A stretch of DNA of 64,000 nucleotides from Streptomyces sp. NBC_01669 (lineage in GTDB: Bacteria > Actinomycetota > Actinomycetes > Streptomycetales > Streptomycetaceae), in NCBI RefSeq assembly GCF_026339735.1, contig NZ_JAPEQG010000001.1, forward strand, positions 7,997,001 through 8,061,000, given 5' to 3'. The position numbers were made by a program, and so were the translations under genes. The notes under the pieces were generated by a model. It ran no database searches. It saw only the letters and a list, made by a program, of their open reading frames with translations, and was not told the DNA's origin. This document shows, piece by piece, positions 1-8,730 of this stretch. Every line of letters begins with the position of its first letter. The stretch's first letter is position 1.

Positions 1-170
1 TCCCCGGCCGGACACCTGCCACCAGACCCAACGAGCAGCAGCCACCAAGGTCACCCATTCGGCCCCGGAACCCCCGTTCCCACCCCCGCGAATGCACCGC
101 CAGGACTCACTCCTGCTCACCACCACTCACTTCGACTCAGCAAACCGACAGCAGCTCACAACCCCTCCCG

Positions 171-1559
171 GTGGCCAAGGGGACGGGCGACGAGGTGTTC
201 GCCGGGACGATCAACGGCACCGGGGCCCTCCGCGTCCGGGTCGAGCGCGACGCCTCCGACTCGGTCATCGCACGCATGGTGACGATGGTCGAGGAAGCCT
301 CCCGGACCAAGGCGCCCACGCAGTTGTTCATCGAGAAGGTCGAACAGCGGTACTCGCTCGGCATGGTCGCCGCGACCCTCGCCGTGTTCCTCGTGCCGCT
401 CGCCTTCGGCGCGGACCTGACCGGGGCTCTGCTCCGCGCGATGACCTTCATGATCGTGGCCTCGCCCTGCGCGGTCGTCCTCGCCACCATGCCGCCGCTG
501 CTGTCCGCCATCGCCAACGCCGGGCGGCACGGGGTGCTGGTCAAGTCCGCCGTCGTCATGGAGCGCCTCGGTCAGGTCGATGCGGTCGCCCTGGACAAGA
601 CCGGCACCCTCACCGAGGGCACCCCGCGTGTCACCGACATCCGGCTCCTGGCCGGATCCGGCCTCGACGAGAACGCCCTCCTCACGCTGGCGGCGGCCGC
701 CGAGCACCCCAGCGAGCACCCCCTGGCGCGCGCCGTCGTGGACGCCGCACGCGAACGCGGCCTCGCGCTGCCCGCGGCGGCGGACTTCGGCTCCGCTCCG
801 GGAATCGGGGTGACCGCCACCGTCGACGGGTACGCGATCGCGGTGGGCGCTCCGACGCGCCTGCTGAACGGGGCGGTGGACCCGGCCTCCGTCCGCGCCG
901 CCGCGCTCGCCGAGCAGCTTCAGGACGGCGGCCGCACCGCGGTCGTCGTCACGGCCGATGGCAGACCGATCGGGGTACTGGGCATTGCCGACCGGCTGCG
1001 TCCGGACGCAGCAACCACGGTGATGTCCCTCGGTGCCCTCACAGGTACTGCGCCGATGCTGTTCACCGGGGACAACCCGCGCGCCGCCACCCGGCTGGCC
1101 GCCGAGGCCGGCATCACCGACGTACGCGCCGGCCTGCTGCCCCAGGACAAGGTCGAGGCCGTCAGGGCCCGGGAGCGCGCGGGCCGCAAGGTCCTGGTGA
1201 TCGGCGACGGCGTCAACGACGCCCCGGCGCTCGCCGCCGCCCACACCGGCATCGCGATGGGCCGGGCGGGTTCCGACCTCGCGCTGGAGACCGCGGACGC
1301 GGTGATCGTCCGCGACGAACTCGCCGCCGTCCCCGTCGTCGTCGCCCTGTCCCGCCGCGCCCGCGGCCTCGTCGTGCAGAACCTGGTCATCGCCGCAGTG
1401 TTCATCACCGCGCTGGTCGTATGGGACCTGGCCGGCACTCTGCCGCTTCCGCTCGGTGTCCTCGGCCATGAGGGCTCCACCGTGATCGTCGGCCTCAACG
1501 GTCTGCGCCTGCTGCGGGACGGCGCCTGGAAGCGCGCCCGTGCCGAGGCCGGCGCGTGA
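171..1559 (+). CDS. P1B-4-type metal-transporting ATPase, N-terminally truncated
   Basis: This is the C-terminal two thirds of a heavy-metal P-type ATPase, which pumps metal ions out of the cell using ATP. The phosphorylation motif DKTGT is at residues 142-146, the intramembrane SPC motif at 98-100, the HP pair at 183-184, TGD at 299-301 and GDGVND at 345-350. SPC together with HEGST and NGLRLL in the last helix marks the P1B-4 group (CtpD/CoaT-like, cobalt, nickel or ferrous iron). Four membrane helices remain. The first helices and the actuator-domain TGES motif are absent: family similarity starts at LPVAKG, exactly where TGES would end. The GTG at 171 is only the first possible start. Upstream to base 1 the frame stays open but is rich in Pro/Thr/His and unlike the family. 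It is probably a non-functional remnant after a deletion or rearrangement, although an assembly join cannot be excluded. Confidence 0.8.
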   Translation: MAKGTGDEVFAGTINGTGALRVRVERDASDSVIARMVTMVEEASRTKAPTQLFIEKVEQRYSLGMVAATLAVFLVPLAFGADLTGALLRAMTFMIVASPCAVVLATMPPLLSAIANAGRHGVLVKSAVVMERLGQVDAVALDKTGTLTEGTPRVTDIRLLAGSGLDENALLTLAAAAEHPSEHPLARAVVDAARERGLALPAAADFGSAPGIGVTATVDGYAIAVGAPTRLLNGAVDPASVRAAALAEQLQDGGRTAVVVTADGRPIGVLGIADRLRPDAATTVMSLGALTGTAPMLFTGDNPRAATRLAAEAGITDVRAGLLPQDKVEAVRARERAGRKVLVIGDGVNDAPALAAAHTGIAMGRAGSDLALETADAVIVRDELAAVPVVVALSRRARGLVVQNLVIAAVFITALVVWDLAGTLPLPLGVLGHEGSTVIVGLNGLRLLRDGAWKRARAEAGA

Positions 1560-1720
1560 ACCGCCCGGGAGGTCTTCCTTCGGCCCGACGGTTCAGCAGG
1601 ACGTGGTCCATTGGCGCTCACCTGGCACATCGAAAGCGTATCGGGCTGTGCCAATGGCGCAGTTATGTCGGTTCGACTTGAGCCAGATGGCGGCGAGGTG
1701 CTCTCATGAACCCGGTCGAT

Positions 1721-1748
1721 GGCGCTGCGGATCCCGCGGCGCCTTTTT
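1721..1748 (+). terminator. Intrinsic terminator or attenuator before the FUSC gene
   Basis: A 10-bp stem (1721-1730 with 1734-1743, one G-T pair) with a three-base loop is followed directly by TTTTT. It sits about 160 bases after the ATPase stop and 31 bases before the FUSC-protein start, so it could end the upstream transcript or attenuate the next one. A U-tract this clear is rare in this GC-rich window. Confidence 0.7.
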
Positions 1749-1779
1749 CATGTCCGGACAGAACAGGGAGTGGTAATCG

Positions 1780-3294
1780 GTGCTGAAGCGGATGTTGGTG
1801 GCTCCGGACCCGGGGCGGCTGCGGCTGCGCAGCTCGGCCCGGGCCGTTCTCGGCATCGGTCTGGCCGTGACCCTTTCGGGCCTGGTCAGTCACTCGCTTC
1901 CCGCGGCCGTCGCCGGCGGCCTCGCCGCTCTGCTCGCACTCTTCACGGTCACCGACGCACGGGTCCGCGACCAGGCGCTCACCACCTCGCTGCTACCCGT
2001 CGTCGGATTCCCGGTCCTGGCACTCGCGACGGCGCTGCACGACTACCCCCTGGCGCGCGACGCCGCATTCCTTGCCGTCGTCTGCGCGGGGGTGTACGCG
2101 CGCCGCTGGGGTCCCCGCGGTCATGCCCTGGGGGTTTTCGCGTTCATGGCGTTCTTCATGGCGCAGTTCCTGCACGCCGTACCGGGCCAGCTGCCCGAGC
2201 TGTACGCCGCCGTCGCGCTCTCGATCATCACCGCCGCGGCCGTCCGTTTCGGCGCCTGGTGCTACGAACGACGGTTGCCCACGCCCGTCGTACCCGCACT
2301 CCAGGGCAGTCGCGGGCTGGCCCGGACGACCACGCGTCAGGCGATCCAGGCAACCGCCGCCGGCGCCTTCGCGCTCGGCATCGGGCAGCTGCTGTCCGCC
2401 GATCGCTGGTACTGGGCCGTCGGCACCGTCTGGTGGGTCTTCGTGAACACCGCCTCGCGCGGCGAGACACTGGTCCGCGGCTTCCGCCGCGTCCTGGGCA
2501 CAGTGGCCGGGATCGCCGCAGGGCTGCTGGTCGCCGTGCCGCTGCACGGCGACACGGTTCCCACCGCGGCCCTCGTCGCCGTCTGCGTCTTCGGCATTTT
2601 CTACACCGCCGCCGTCTCGTACAGCTGGATGGTCTTCTTCGTAACCGTGTTGGCCGGACTGCTGTACGGCCTGCTCGGCGTCCTGAACCCGGGGCTGCTC
2701 GTGCTCCGCCTCACGGAGACCGGGGCCGGGGCCCTCGGCTCGGCGCTCGCCGTCCTCCTCGTACTGCCCGTCACCCTCCACGCGACCACCGACGCCTGGA
2801 TCCAGCGCGCACTGCGCTGCGTACACGCCTGCACCGCGGGGGCCGCCGCCCGCCTGGCCGGTTCCCCGACCGCCGACCCCGGTCCGCAGGTGACCGAACT
2901 GGAGGCGCTGCTCGGCCGGGTCAGGCTCTCGCTCGCCCCCCTGGTGCATCCGCTCAACCCTCTGCGGGCCCGTAAGGAGCGCGCCCGCCAGGTCCTCGCT
3001 CTGCTCGACCTGTGCGCCCGCGAGGTGCGTGGTCTCGCCGCGGTCGCCGCCGACCCCGACGCCTCGCACGATGCCCGGCTCGGAGCGGCCTGCCGCCGCG
3101 TCGAGGCCGCGGTGCTCGCCCTGGCGCAGCCGGGACCTGCCCGTACGGAACTGAACGCTCCGCCCGCACACGCACCGCACCACCACCCCGGCGCCGAGGC
3201 CGCACTCGCTCATCTGCACGCCCTGGAGCGGGCCCTCGCGGAACTCGCCGCGCCCCTGCGCACCTCACCCCGCGCTCCGCTCGTCCCGGCCTGA
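1780..3294 (+). CDS. FUSC family membrane protein (aromatic acid exporter-like)
   Basis: A 504-residue inner-membrane protein with the FUSC/YccS layout. An N-terminal block of closely spaced hydrophobic helices covers about residues 20-155. A second hydrophobic block covers about 190-340, with the FUSC-type segment containing WYWAVGTVWWVF and the family's arginine-rich turn. A soluble Ala/Arg-rich helical tail follows from about 350. Family members are linked to export of aromatic acids or fusaric acid, but the substrate here is unknown. The GTG start at 1780 has GGGAG about ten bases upstream. It follows a strong hairpin and is probably transcribed alone. Confidence 0.8.
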   Translation: MLKRMLVAPDPGRLRLRSSARAVLGIGLAVTLSGLVSHSLPAAVAGGLAALLALFTVTDARVRDQALTTSLLPVVGFPVLALATALHDYPLARDAAFLAVVCAGVYARRWGPRGHALGVFAFMAFFMAQFLHAVPGQLPELYAAVALSIITAAAVRFGAWCYERRLPTPVVPALQGSRGLARTTTRQAIQATAAGAFALGIGQLLSADRWYWAVGTVWWVFVNTASRGETLVRGFRRVLGTVAGIAAGLLVAVPLHGDTVPTAALVAVCVFGIFYTAAVSYSWMVFFVTVLAGLLYGLLGVLNPGLLVLRLTETGAGALGSALAVLLVLPVTLHATTDAWIQRALRCVHACTAGAAARLAGSPTADPGPQVTELEALLGRVRLSLAPLVHPLNPLRARKERARQVLALLDLCAREVRGLAAVAADPDASHDARLGAACRRVEAAVLALAQPGPARTELNAPPAHAPHHHPGAEAALAHLHALERALAELAAPLRTSPRAPLVPA

Positions 3295-3427
3295 CCTGCG
3301 ACCCGCGGCAGCAGGCGGCGGCGACACGGCCCTGGTCTAGACCGCGCAGGGTGCACTGCTACCGTCGCCCCGGAAGATCACGGCGGCCCGAACCGTCATG
3401 GTCAGTCGGCGGAGAGGGGCAGTAGCG

Positions 3428-4483
3428 GTGAGCAGCAACGGTGCGGGACGGGCATTCATAGGGTCGTTCACGTCGGCGGGCGGTCGGGGAGTCATCGTCG
3501 CCGCCGTGGACCGGGAGACCGGGGCGCTGACCGTCCTCGGCGCCACGGACGCCGTCCCCGATCCCTCGTATCTCGCCCTGGGCCCCGGCTCCACCACCCT
3601 CTACACGGTCAGCGAGACCGAGTCCGGCGCGGCAGCCGCCCTCGACATCACCGGCGACGACCCGCAGCTGCTCGGCGGGATCCGGCCTGTGGACGGCAGC
3701 GGACCCACCCACCTCGCACTGACCGGCGGACACCTGATCACCGCCAACTACGGCTCCGGCAGCGTCACCGCCCTCCCCGTGCGCGCCGACGGAACGCTGG
3801 ACGCCGCCACGTCCGTGCTCCGGCACGAGGGAAGCGGTCCGCACCCGGCCCGCCAGCAGGCCCCGCACGCCCACCAGGTGCTCCCCGACCCGTCGGGCAC
3901 CTGGGTGCTGAGTGTGGACCTCGGAACCGACTCCGTACGGATCTGCGCCCTCGAGACGAGCACCGGCACGGTGCGGCTGCACGGCGAGACGGCGCTGCGA
4001 CCGGGCACCGGACCGCGCCACCTGGCCTTCCACCCCGCGGGCACCCACGCCTACGTCCTGAACGAACTCGAACCGACCGTCACCGTCTGCCGGTGGGACG
4101 CGGCCACCGGAACCCTCGCACCGGTCGGCGAAACGACCGTGGTGCCCGAGGACGTGGCCACCGACGCGGACGCGGTCGTCCACCCGTCCGAGCTCGTCGT
4201 CTCGCACGACGGCCGGTTCCTCTGGGCCGCCAACCGGGGACACGACAGCATCGCCGTCCTCACCCTCGACGAGACGGGCGAGAAGGCGTCCCTGGTCACG
4301 ACCGTGAGCTGCGGTGGCCACTGGCCGCGCGACCTCGCCCTCGACCCCACCGGGCAGTGGCTGTACGCGGCCAATGAGCGGTCCGGGAACGTCAGCTGGT
4401 TCGCCGTCGACCCGAGCACCGGCATCCCACGCCACGCGGGCTCGCTGACGGCTCCTGCCGCCTCCTGCGTGATCTTCGGCTGA
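3428..4483 (+). CDS. Lactonase family protein (6-phosphogluconolactonase-like beta-propeller)
   Basis: A 351-residue protein with the seven-bladed YbhE/Pgl-type propeller fold. Repeats such as PSYLALGPGSTTLYTV, GPTHLALTGGHLI, GPRHLAFHPAGTHAYVLNEL and WPRDLALDPTGQWLYAANE are the typical blade edges. The late NVSWFAVDPSTG is also characteristic. Enterobacterial members hydrolyse 6-phosphogluconolactone in the pentose phosphate pathway. Actinobacterial members are often annotated only by fold, so the exact lactone is uncertain. I chose the GTG at 3428 because GGAGAGGGG lies eight bases upstream. An in-frame ATG at 3398 has no such site. There is no signal peptide, so it is probably cytoplasmic. 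Confidence 0.85.
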   Translation: MSSNGAGRAFIGSFTSAGGRGVIVAAVDRETGALTVLGATDAVPDPSYLALGPGSTTLYTVSETESGAAAALDITGDDPQLLGGIRPVDGSGPTHLALTGGHLITANYGSGSVTALPVRADGTLDAATSVLRHEGSGPHPARQQAPHAHQVLPDPSGTWVLSVDLGTDSVRICALETSTGTVRLHGETALRPGTGPRHLAFHPAGTHAYVLNELEPTVTVCRWDAATGTLAPVGETTVVPEDVATDADAVVHPSELVVSHDGRFLWAANRGHDSIAVLTLDETGEKASLVTTVSCGGHWPRDLALDPTGQWLYAANERSGNVSWFAVDPSTGIPRHAGSLTAPAASCVIFG

Positions 4484-4517
4484 CCCGACCCACCGTCCGG
4501 CCCCAGGGCGCAGGAGA

Positions 4518-4578
4518 CAGCACAGAGCGGGGCCCGTACCGGTCGAACGTCCGGTACGGGCCCCGCTGCTCTGTGCTG
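4518..4578. terminator. Bidirectional hairpin terminator
   Basis: A near-perfect inverted repeat of about 25 bp per arm (two-base bulge, eight-base loop) lies between two converging genes, the lactonase-like gene on the plus strand and the CbiX-like gene on the minus strand. It can serve both transcripts and has no U-tract, as is common in Streptomyces. Confidence 0.8.
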
Positions 4579-4584
4579 ATCAGG

Positions 4585-5508
4585 TCAGTGGGCCTGGGCC
4601 CCCTGCGGCGTCACCGGGGCGATGCCGAGCGCCGTCGTGTACATCGACAGGACGAGTTTGCCGATCGCGGGGTACGCGCCGAGCGGCTCCGCCGTCGCGC
4701 AGCCCGCCTCCTGCACAGCGGCGTCCAGCAACCCCTCGGGCACCTCGGGACCCACCAGGTACGGCGCCACGGCCAGCTGCACCGAACCGGAGGCCTTCAG
4801 CTGGTCGGCGATGGACGCGACCGAACCTTCGACATCGAGGGCAGCGGCCATCACCGGCACCGCGAGGCGGGCGGCCAGCAGCATGCCGGTGATCCCGGCG
4901 GCCTGCACGGCCTCCTCGCCACCCACGGTGGCCAGCACGATCCCGTCCGCGGCCGTGGCCACAGTGAACAGCCTGGCACGGTCGGCGCGGGCCAGACCGG
5001 CCTCGGAGAGGCGCACGTGCAGCGCCTCGGCGAGCAGCGGGTGCGGGCCGAGCACATCGGTCAGCTCGACCGGGGCACGGCTGTCCATGACGGCTTGGCG
5101 TATCCGCCGGAGCAGGGCGTTGTCCGGTCCCGCGAGCAACGGCACCACAACGGCGGCCGGGCCCTCGGGCTCGGCGACCTCACGGCCCGCGGCCTTCGCC
5201 TGCTCGAAGCGCGCGATGCGCTCGGCGGCGGAATCCGCGAGTACGGAGACAAGCGTGGGGTACTCGGCATCGTCGCCGTCGAGGTAACCGATCCGGGCAT
5301 GCAGACCGGGCAGCTCGGAACGGGCAATGCTGATCACCTCTTCGGCCAGACTGCGCGTGGCCGAAGAGGGGGTACCGGGAACGGCGAGAACGAGCGCGGC
5401 AGCGCCCTCGGGCGCGACCACGGGCTCCGGGCGGCGGTGCCGTCCGGACTGGCGAGGTCGCGGCATTCGTACAGGCAGGCCGGAAGCGGGCCCAGTGGGG
5501 GTGCTCAT
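4585..5508 (-). CDS. Sirohydrochlorin chelatase (CbiX)-like protein
   Basis: A 307-residue cytoplasmic protein of the CbiX/SirB chelatase superfamily with two chelatase-like halves (about residues 35-150 and 165-290). The second half contains TDVLGPHPLLAEALHVRL, which resembles the family's second half-site. Family members insert cobalt or ferrous iron into sirohydrochlorin for cobalamin or sirohaem. The first half lacks the usual GHGS metal-binding histidine and has VPGTPSSA in that place, so catalysis is not assured. The ATG at 5508 is preferred over an in-frame start 11 codons earlier, because the earlier residues (GHPKPVACGA) look like untranslated leader. No sulfite or nitrite reductase gene lies nearby. 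Confidence 0.7.
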   Translation of the reverse strand: MSTPTGPASGLPVRMPRPRQSGRHRRPEPVVAPEGAAALVLAVPGTPSSATRSLAEEVISIARSELPGLHARIGYLDGDDAEYPTLVSVLADSAAERIARFEQAKAAGREVAEPEGPAAVVVPLLAGPDNALLRRIRQAVMDSRAPVELTDVLGPHPLLAEALHVRLSEAGLARADRARLFTVATAADGIVLATVGGEEAVQAAGITGMLLAARLAVPVMAAALDVEGSVASIADQLKASGSVQLAVAPYLVGPEVPEGLLDAAVQEAGCATAEPLGAYPAIGKLVLSMYTTALGIAPVTPQGAQAH

Positions 5509-5627
5509 GGCGCCGCATGCTACTGGTTTTGGGTGCCCCACCGTTCGGGGAGGGCCCAGTCGGGCGTTATCTGTCCGCTTTTATCCGATCAATGGCTTAC
5601 CGGCCAACTGCCCTGCTCTGTCGCCCC

Positions 5628-6659
5628 TTATGGTCGCCCCCGCCCGGGCCCGTACGCGGGCACGCACAGCAGCGTCGGGTGGAGCGGCAACCGCAGATCG
5701 CCGGTGGCCAGCGCCTCGGCGATGCGCAGCGAACCGGTCAGCGGATCACCCGAACCGGGGACCGTCCGCGCCTGCGGCAGTTGCCGGGCGAGCTCTTCGC
5801 GCAGGGGGACGAGGAGTGGATCGCCCATCCGGAACAAGCCACCCGTCAGGGCCACTTCGCACGGCTCGTCGGTCGCCCCGCGCTCCGGGCACACCGCGGC
5901 GGCCGCCTCCGCGATATGACCGGCGGCGTCCCGCAGAATGCCCGCGGCGACCGGATCGTCCCCGGCGCACGCGGCGACCTCGGGGGCGAACGAGGCCAGC
6001 AGCGCCGGACGGTCGGTACGCGGATAGAGCAGACCGGGCAGCTCCGGCGCCGGACCGAACACCGCCTCCAGCCGGGCCAGCAGCGCGACCGAACCACCGC
6101 GCCGACCGTCATGGGCGCGCATCGCCGCATCGAGCCCGGCCCGCCCGATCCAGGCACCGCCGCCGCTGTCGCCGAGGAGGTGGCCCCAGCCGTCGGCCCG
6201 GCGCCAGCTCGTCAGATCCGTCCCCAGCGCGATCATGCCGGTGCCGCCCGCGACGACGGCTCCCGGCCGCTGCCCGACCGCTCCCGCGTACGCCGTCACC
6301 GCGTCGGCGGCCAGCGCCAGCAGCTGCACCCCGAGCGCTCGCTCCAGCGCCGCGGGCAGCTCCGCGCGCAGCTGGTCCCCGAGCGTCGCCATGCCGGCGG
6401 CGCCGATCGCCACGGCGAGGACGGACGAGTCGGCGGCCGTCCTCGTCCGCTCCCCGGCCTGCGCCCGCAGCTCGTCGACTGTGGGAAGGAGTTGCTCCAG
6501 CAGGTGTCCGGCGTCGATCCCGGCCGGGCCGGTCCGCACCGGCTCGGCGCAGACGGCCGTCGCCACCGGCTTCTCGGCCCCGATCGCGCCGAGCGCCACC
6601 CGGAGCCCGGAACCGCCCGAGTCCACTCCGAGGACGTACGACCCCGCGGCGGCGGTCAC
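5628..6659 (-). CDS. BadF/BadG/BcrA/BcrD ATPase family sugar kinase (N-acetylglucosamine kinase-like)
   Basis: A 343-residue ASKHA-fold kinase. The phosphate-1 motif GVDSGGSGLRVALG is at the N-terminus, and the glycine-rich adenosine-site segments GGTGMIALG and LTGGLFR follow later. Family members include N-acetylglucosamine kinase and other amino-sugar kinases that phosphorylate the free sugar with ATP. The GTG start overlaps the TGA of the upstream uracil-DNA glycosylase gene (GTGA), so translation is probably coupled. There is no sugar transporter beside it, so the natural substrate is inferred only from the family. Confidence 0.78.
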   Translation of the reverse strand: MTAAAGSYVLGVDSGGSGLRVALGAIGAEKPVATAVCAEPVRTGPAGIDAGHLLEQLLPTVDELRAQAGERTRTAADSSVLAVAIGAAGMATLGDQLRAELPAALERALGVQLLALAADAVTAYAGAVGQRPGAVVAGGTGMIALGTDLTSWRRADGWGHLLGDSGGGAWIGRAGLDAAMRAHDGRRGGSVALLARLEAVFGPAPELPGLLYPRTDRPALLASFAPEVAACAGDDPVAAGILRDAAGHIAEAAAAVCPERGATDEPCEVALTGGLFRMGDPLLVPLREELARQLPQARTVPGSGDPLTGSLRIAEALATGDLRLPLHPTLLCVPAYGPGRGRP

Positions 6660-7354
6660 GGAAGCTGCCAGTCGACCGGCCGGGCTCCCTGGCGTTCCAG
6701 CAGTTCATTGGCCCGGCTGAACGGCCGTGAGCCGAAGAATCCGCGGTCCGCGGACATGGGGGAGGGGTGCGAGGACTCGATCGCCGGGAGCTCACCGAGC
6801 AGCGGCCGCAGATTGCGGGCGTCGCGCCCCCACAGGACGGACACCAGCGGCGTGCCGCGCGCCACCAGCGCCCGGATCGCCTGCTCGGTCACTTCCTCCC
6901 AGCCCTTGCCGCGATGCGCCGCCGGCCGACGGGGCGCCGTGGTCAGCGCCCTGTTGAGCAGCAGCACCCCCTGGCGGGTCCAGGGAGTCAGATCGCCGTT
7001 GGACGGCCGGGGCAGCCCCAGGTCCGTGTGAAGCTCCCGATAGATGTTCTCCAGGCTGCCCGGCAGCGGCCGGACCTCCGGCGCGACTGCGAAGCTCAGT
7101 CCCACCGCATGTCCTGGTGTGGGGTACGGGTCCTGACCGACGATCAGGACCCGCACCTCGTCGAACGGCTGCTGGAACGCCCGGAGCACATTCTGCCCTG
7201 CAGGCAGATAGGTGCGCCCAGCGGCGATCTCCGCGCGCAGGAAGTCGCCCATCGCGGCGATGCGTTCGGCCACGGGTTCCAGGGCCTGCGCCCATCCCGG
7301 CTCGATGATTTCTTTCAACGGTCGTGCTGCCACGGGCCGCACTCTACTGCTCAT
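6656..7354 (-). CDS. ung: Uracil-DNA glycosylase, family 1
   Basis: A 232-residue enzyme that removes uracil from DNA by breaking the N-glycosidic bond, starting base-excision repair. The water-activating loop GQDPYPTPGHAVGLSF (catalytic Asp at about residue 75) and the C-terminal HPSPMSADRGFFGSRPFSR loop are intact. Length and motifs match Streptomyces Ung closely. The ATG at 7354 is 13 bases after the upstream stop. A GTG at 7333 (reading MAARPL) is an equally plausible start by similarity. Its stop overlaps the start of the downstream kinase gene, so the two are probably co-transcribed, with the BNR-repeat gene at the head of the unit. Confidence 0.93.
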   Translation of the reverse strand: MSSRVRPVAARPLKEIIEPGWAQALEPVAERIAAMGDFLRAEIAAGRTYLPAGQNVLRAFQQPFDEVRVLIVGQDPYPTPGHAVGLSFAVAPEVRPLPGSLENIYRELHTDLGLPRPSNGDLTPWTRQGVLLLNRALTTAPRRPAAHRGKGWEEVTEQAIRALVARGTPLVSVLWGRDARNLRPLLGELPAIESSHPSPMSADRGFFGSRPFSRANELLERQGARPVDWQLP

Positions 7355-7367
7355 ACGACCGGGGTGA

Positions 7368-8456
7368 TCAACCGCCCACGACCGCCGCCCGTACACAGAG
7401 AACGTCCGGCAGGTGCGAGGCGAGTTGCTCCCAGCTGTCGCCGTCGTCCCCGCTCGCGTACACCTCGCCGTTCCGATTGCCGAAATAGACCCCCGCCGGA
7501 TCGGCGTCGTCCGTGCAGAGGGCGTCGCGCAGCACCGTGCCGTAATGCGTTTCCTCGGGCAGTCCGGCGGACAGCGGCTCCCAGCTGTTGCCCGCGTCGC
7601 TCGTACGGAACACCCGGCAGCGGTGCTCGGCCGGCACGCGGTCGGCATCGGCGTTGATCGGGAAGACGTACGCCGTCTCCGCCCGGTGCGGATGCGCGGC
7701 CGCGGCGAAGCCGAAGTCGGAAGGCAGCCCCCCGCCGATATCCGTCCAGTTGTCCCCGGAGTCGTCACTGCGGAACACACCCCAGTGGTTCTGGAGATAG
7801 AGCCGGTCCGGATCGACCGCATCCCGGGTGACCTTGTGGACGCACTGGCCGAACTCCGGGTTCGGATCCGGCAGGAAGACCGCCGACACCCCCTTGTTCG
7901 ACGGGGCCCAGCTCGCTCCGCCGTCCTTGGTGCGGAACACCCCGGCCGTGGAGACCGCGACGGTCACCGCCTGCGCGTCCCTCGGGTCGGTCAGGATCGT
8001 GTGCAGCCCCTCGCCGCCCCCGCCCGGGACCCACTTCGAGCGCGTCGGATGCTCCCACAGCGGGCGCACCAGCTCGAACGACTCCCCGCGGTCCTCGGAG
8101 CGGAAGAGCGCGGCCGGCTCCGTCCCCGCGTACACGACATCCGGCGCCTCTGCCCCGGCCGGGTGCAGCTGCCACACCCGCTCCAGCGACGCCCCGGTGA
8201 ACTGGGGGAATTTCACCGCCGGTTGCTTCGGCTCGACCCACGTCGCGCCCAGGTCGTCGGAGTGGAACACCGAGGGTCCCCAGTGCGCGCTGTCCCCGCC
8301 GACCAGTAGCCGGGGGACCTGGCCGCGGGTGTCGATGGCGATGGAGTAGATCGCCTGTGCGTTGAAATGCGGGTCGCTGAACTGCCACGTGCCACCTCGT
8401 CTGCGGCCGATGAAGAGTCCTTTGCGGGTTCCCACAGTGAGCAGTACGTCGGACAT
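7368..8456 (-). CDS. WD40/YVTN/BNR-like repeat protein (exo-sialidase/sortilin fold)
   Basis: A 362-residue beta-propeller protein with Asp-box (BNR) repeats of the S-x-D-x-G-x-x-W type: SDDLGATW, SEDRGESF, TKDGGASW, SDDSGDNW, TSDAGNSW and SGDDGDSW. It has no signal peptide, unlike secreted sialidases, so it probably binds or processes a ligand inside the cell. No catalytic set could be assigned. The ATG at 8456 has GGGAGGTG seven bases upstream. It leads a leftward unit with ung and a sugar kinase, about 13 bases apart. Its function is unknown, and a sialidase label would go beyond the evidence. Confidence 0.8.
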   Translation of the reverse strand: MSDVLLTVGTRKGLFIGRRRGGTWQFSDPHFNAQAIYSIAIDTRGQVPRLLVGGDSAHWGPSVFHSDDLGATWVEPKQPAVKFPQFTGASLERVWQLHPAGAEAPDVVYAGTEPAALFRSEDRGESFELVRPLWEHPTRSKWVPGGGGEGLHTILTDPRDAQAVTVAVSTAGVFRTKDGGASWAPSNKGVSAVFLPDPNPEFGQCVHKVTRDAVDPDRLYLQNHWGVFRSDDSGDNWTDIGGGLPSDFGFAAAAHPHRAETAYVFPINADADRVPAEHRCRVFRTSDAGNSWEPLSAGLPEETHYGTVLRDALCTDDADPAGVYFGNRNGEVYASGDDGDSWEQLASHLPDVLCVRAAVVGG

Positions 8457-8655
8457 CGCCGACACCTCCCGAAACGCCTTTGTCGCGGACACGGGTCAGT
8501 CTGCACCCGGCCACTGACAGTGGCTCGCAGAGAAGGCATTTGTGCAGGTCGGACGGCGAGTGCGGGGCGGGCGGCGATTCTGTACCCGGGTCGTGGCCGA
8601 CACCGTCGGGGCACCCTTGACCGCCGTCCGGGGCGGGCCGTAACTTCCCTCGTAG

Positions 8656-8666
8656 AAAGCGCTTGC
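8656..8666. promoter_or_regulatory. LacI-type operator-like palindrome
   Basis: AAAGCGCTTGC has the AAGCGCTT core common in LacI-family operators. It lies in the divergent region between the BNR-repeat gene and the cupin gene, 65 bases before the cupin start. The same 11 bases occur upstream of etfB at 50011. No LacI gene is adjacent, so the cognate regulator is unknown. Confidence 0.35.
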
Positions 8667-8730
8667 CCAATGTGGTGGGCCCTCGATGGGCCCCCGACGA
8701 ACAGCCGACGAACCGGACCGAGGAGCGCGC

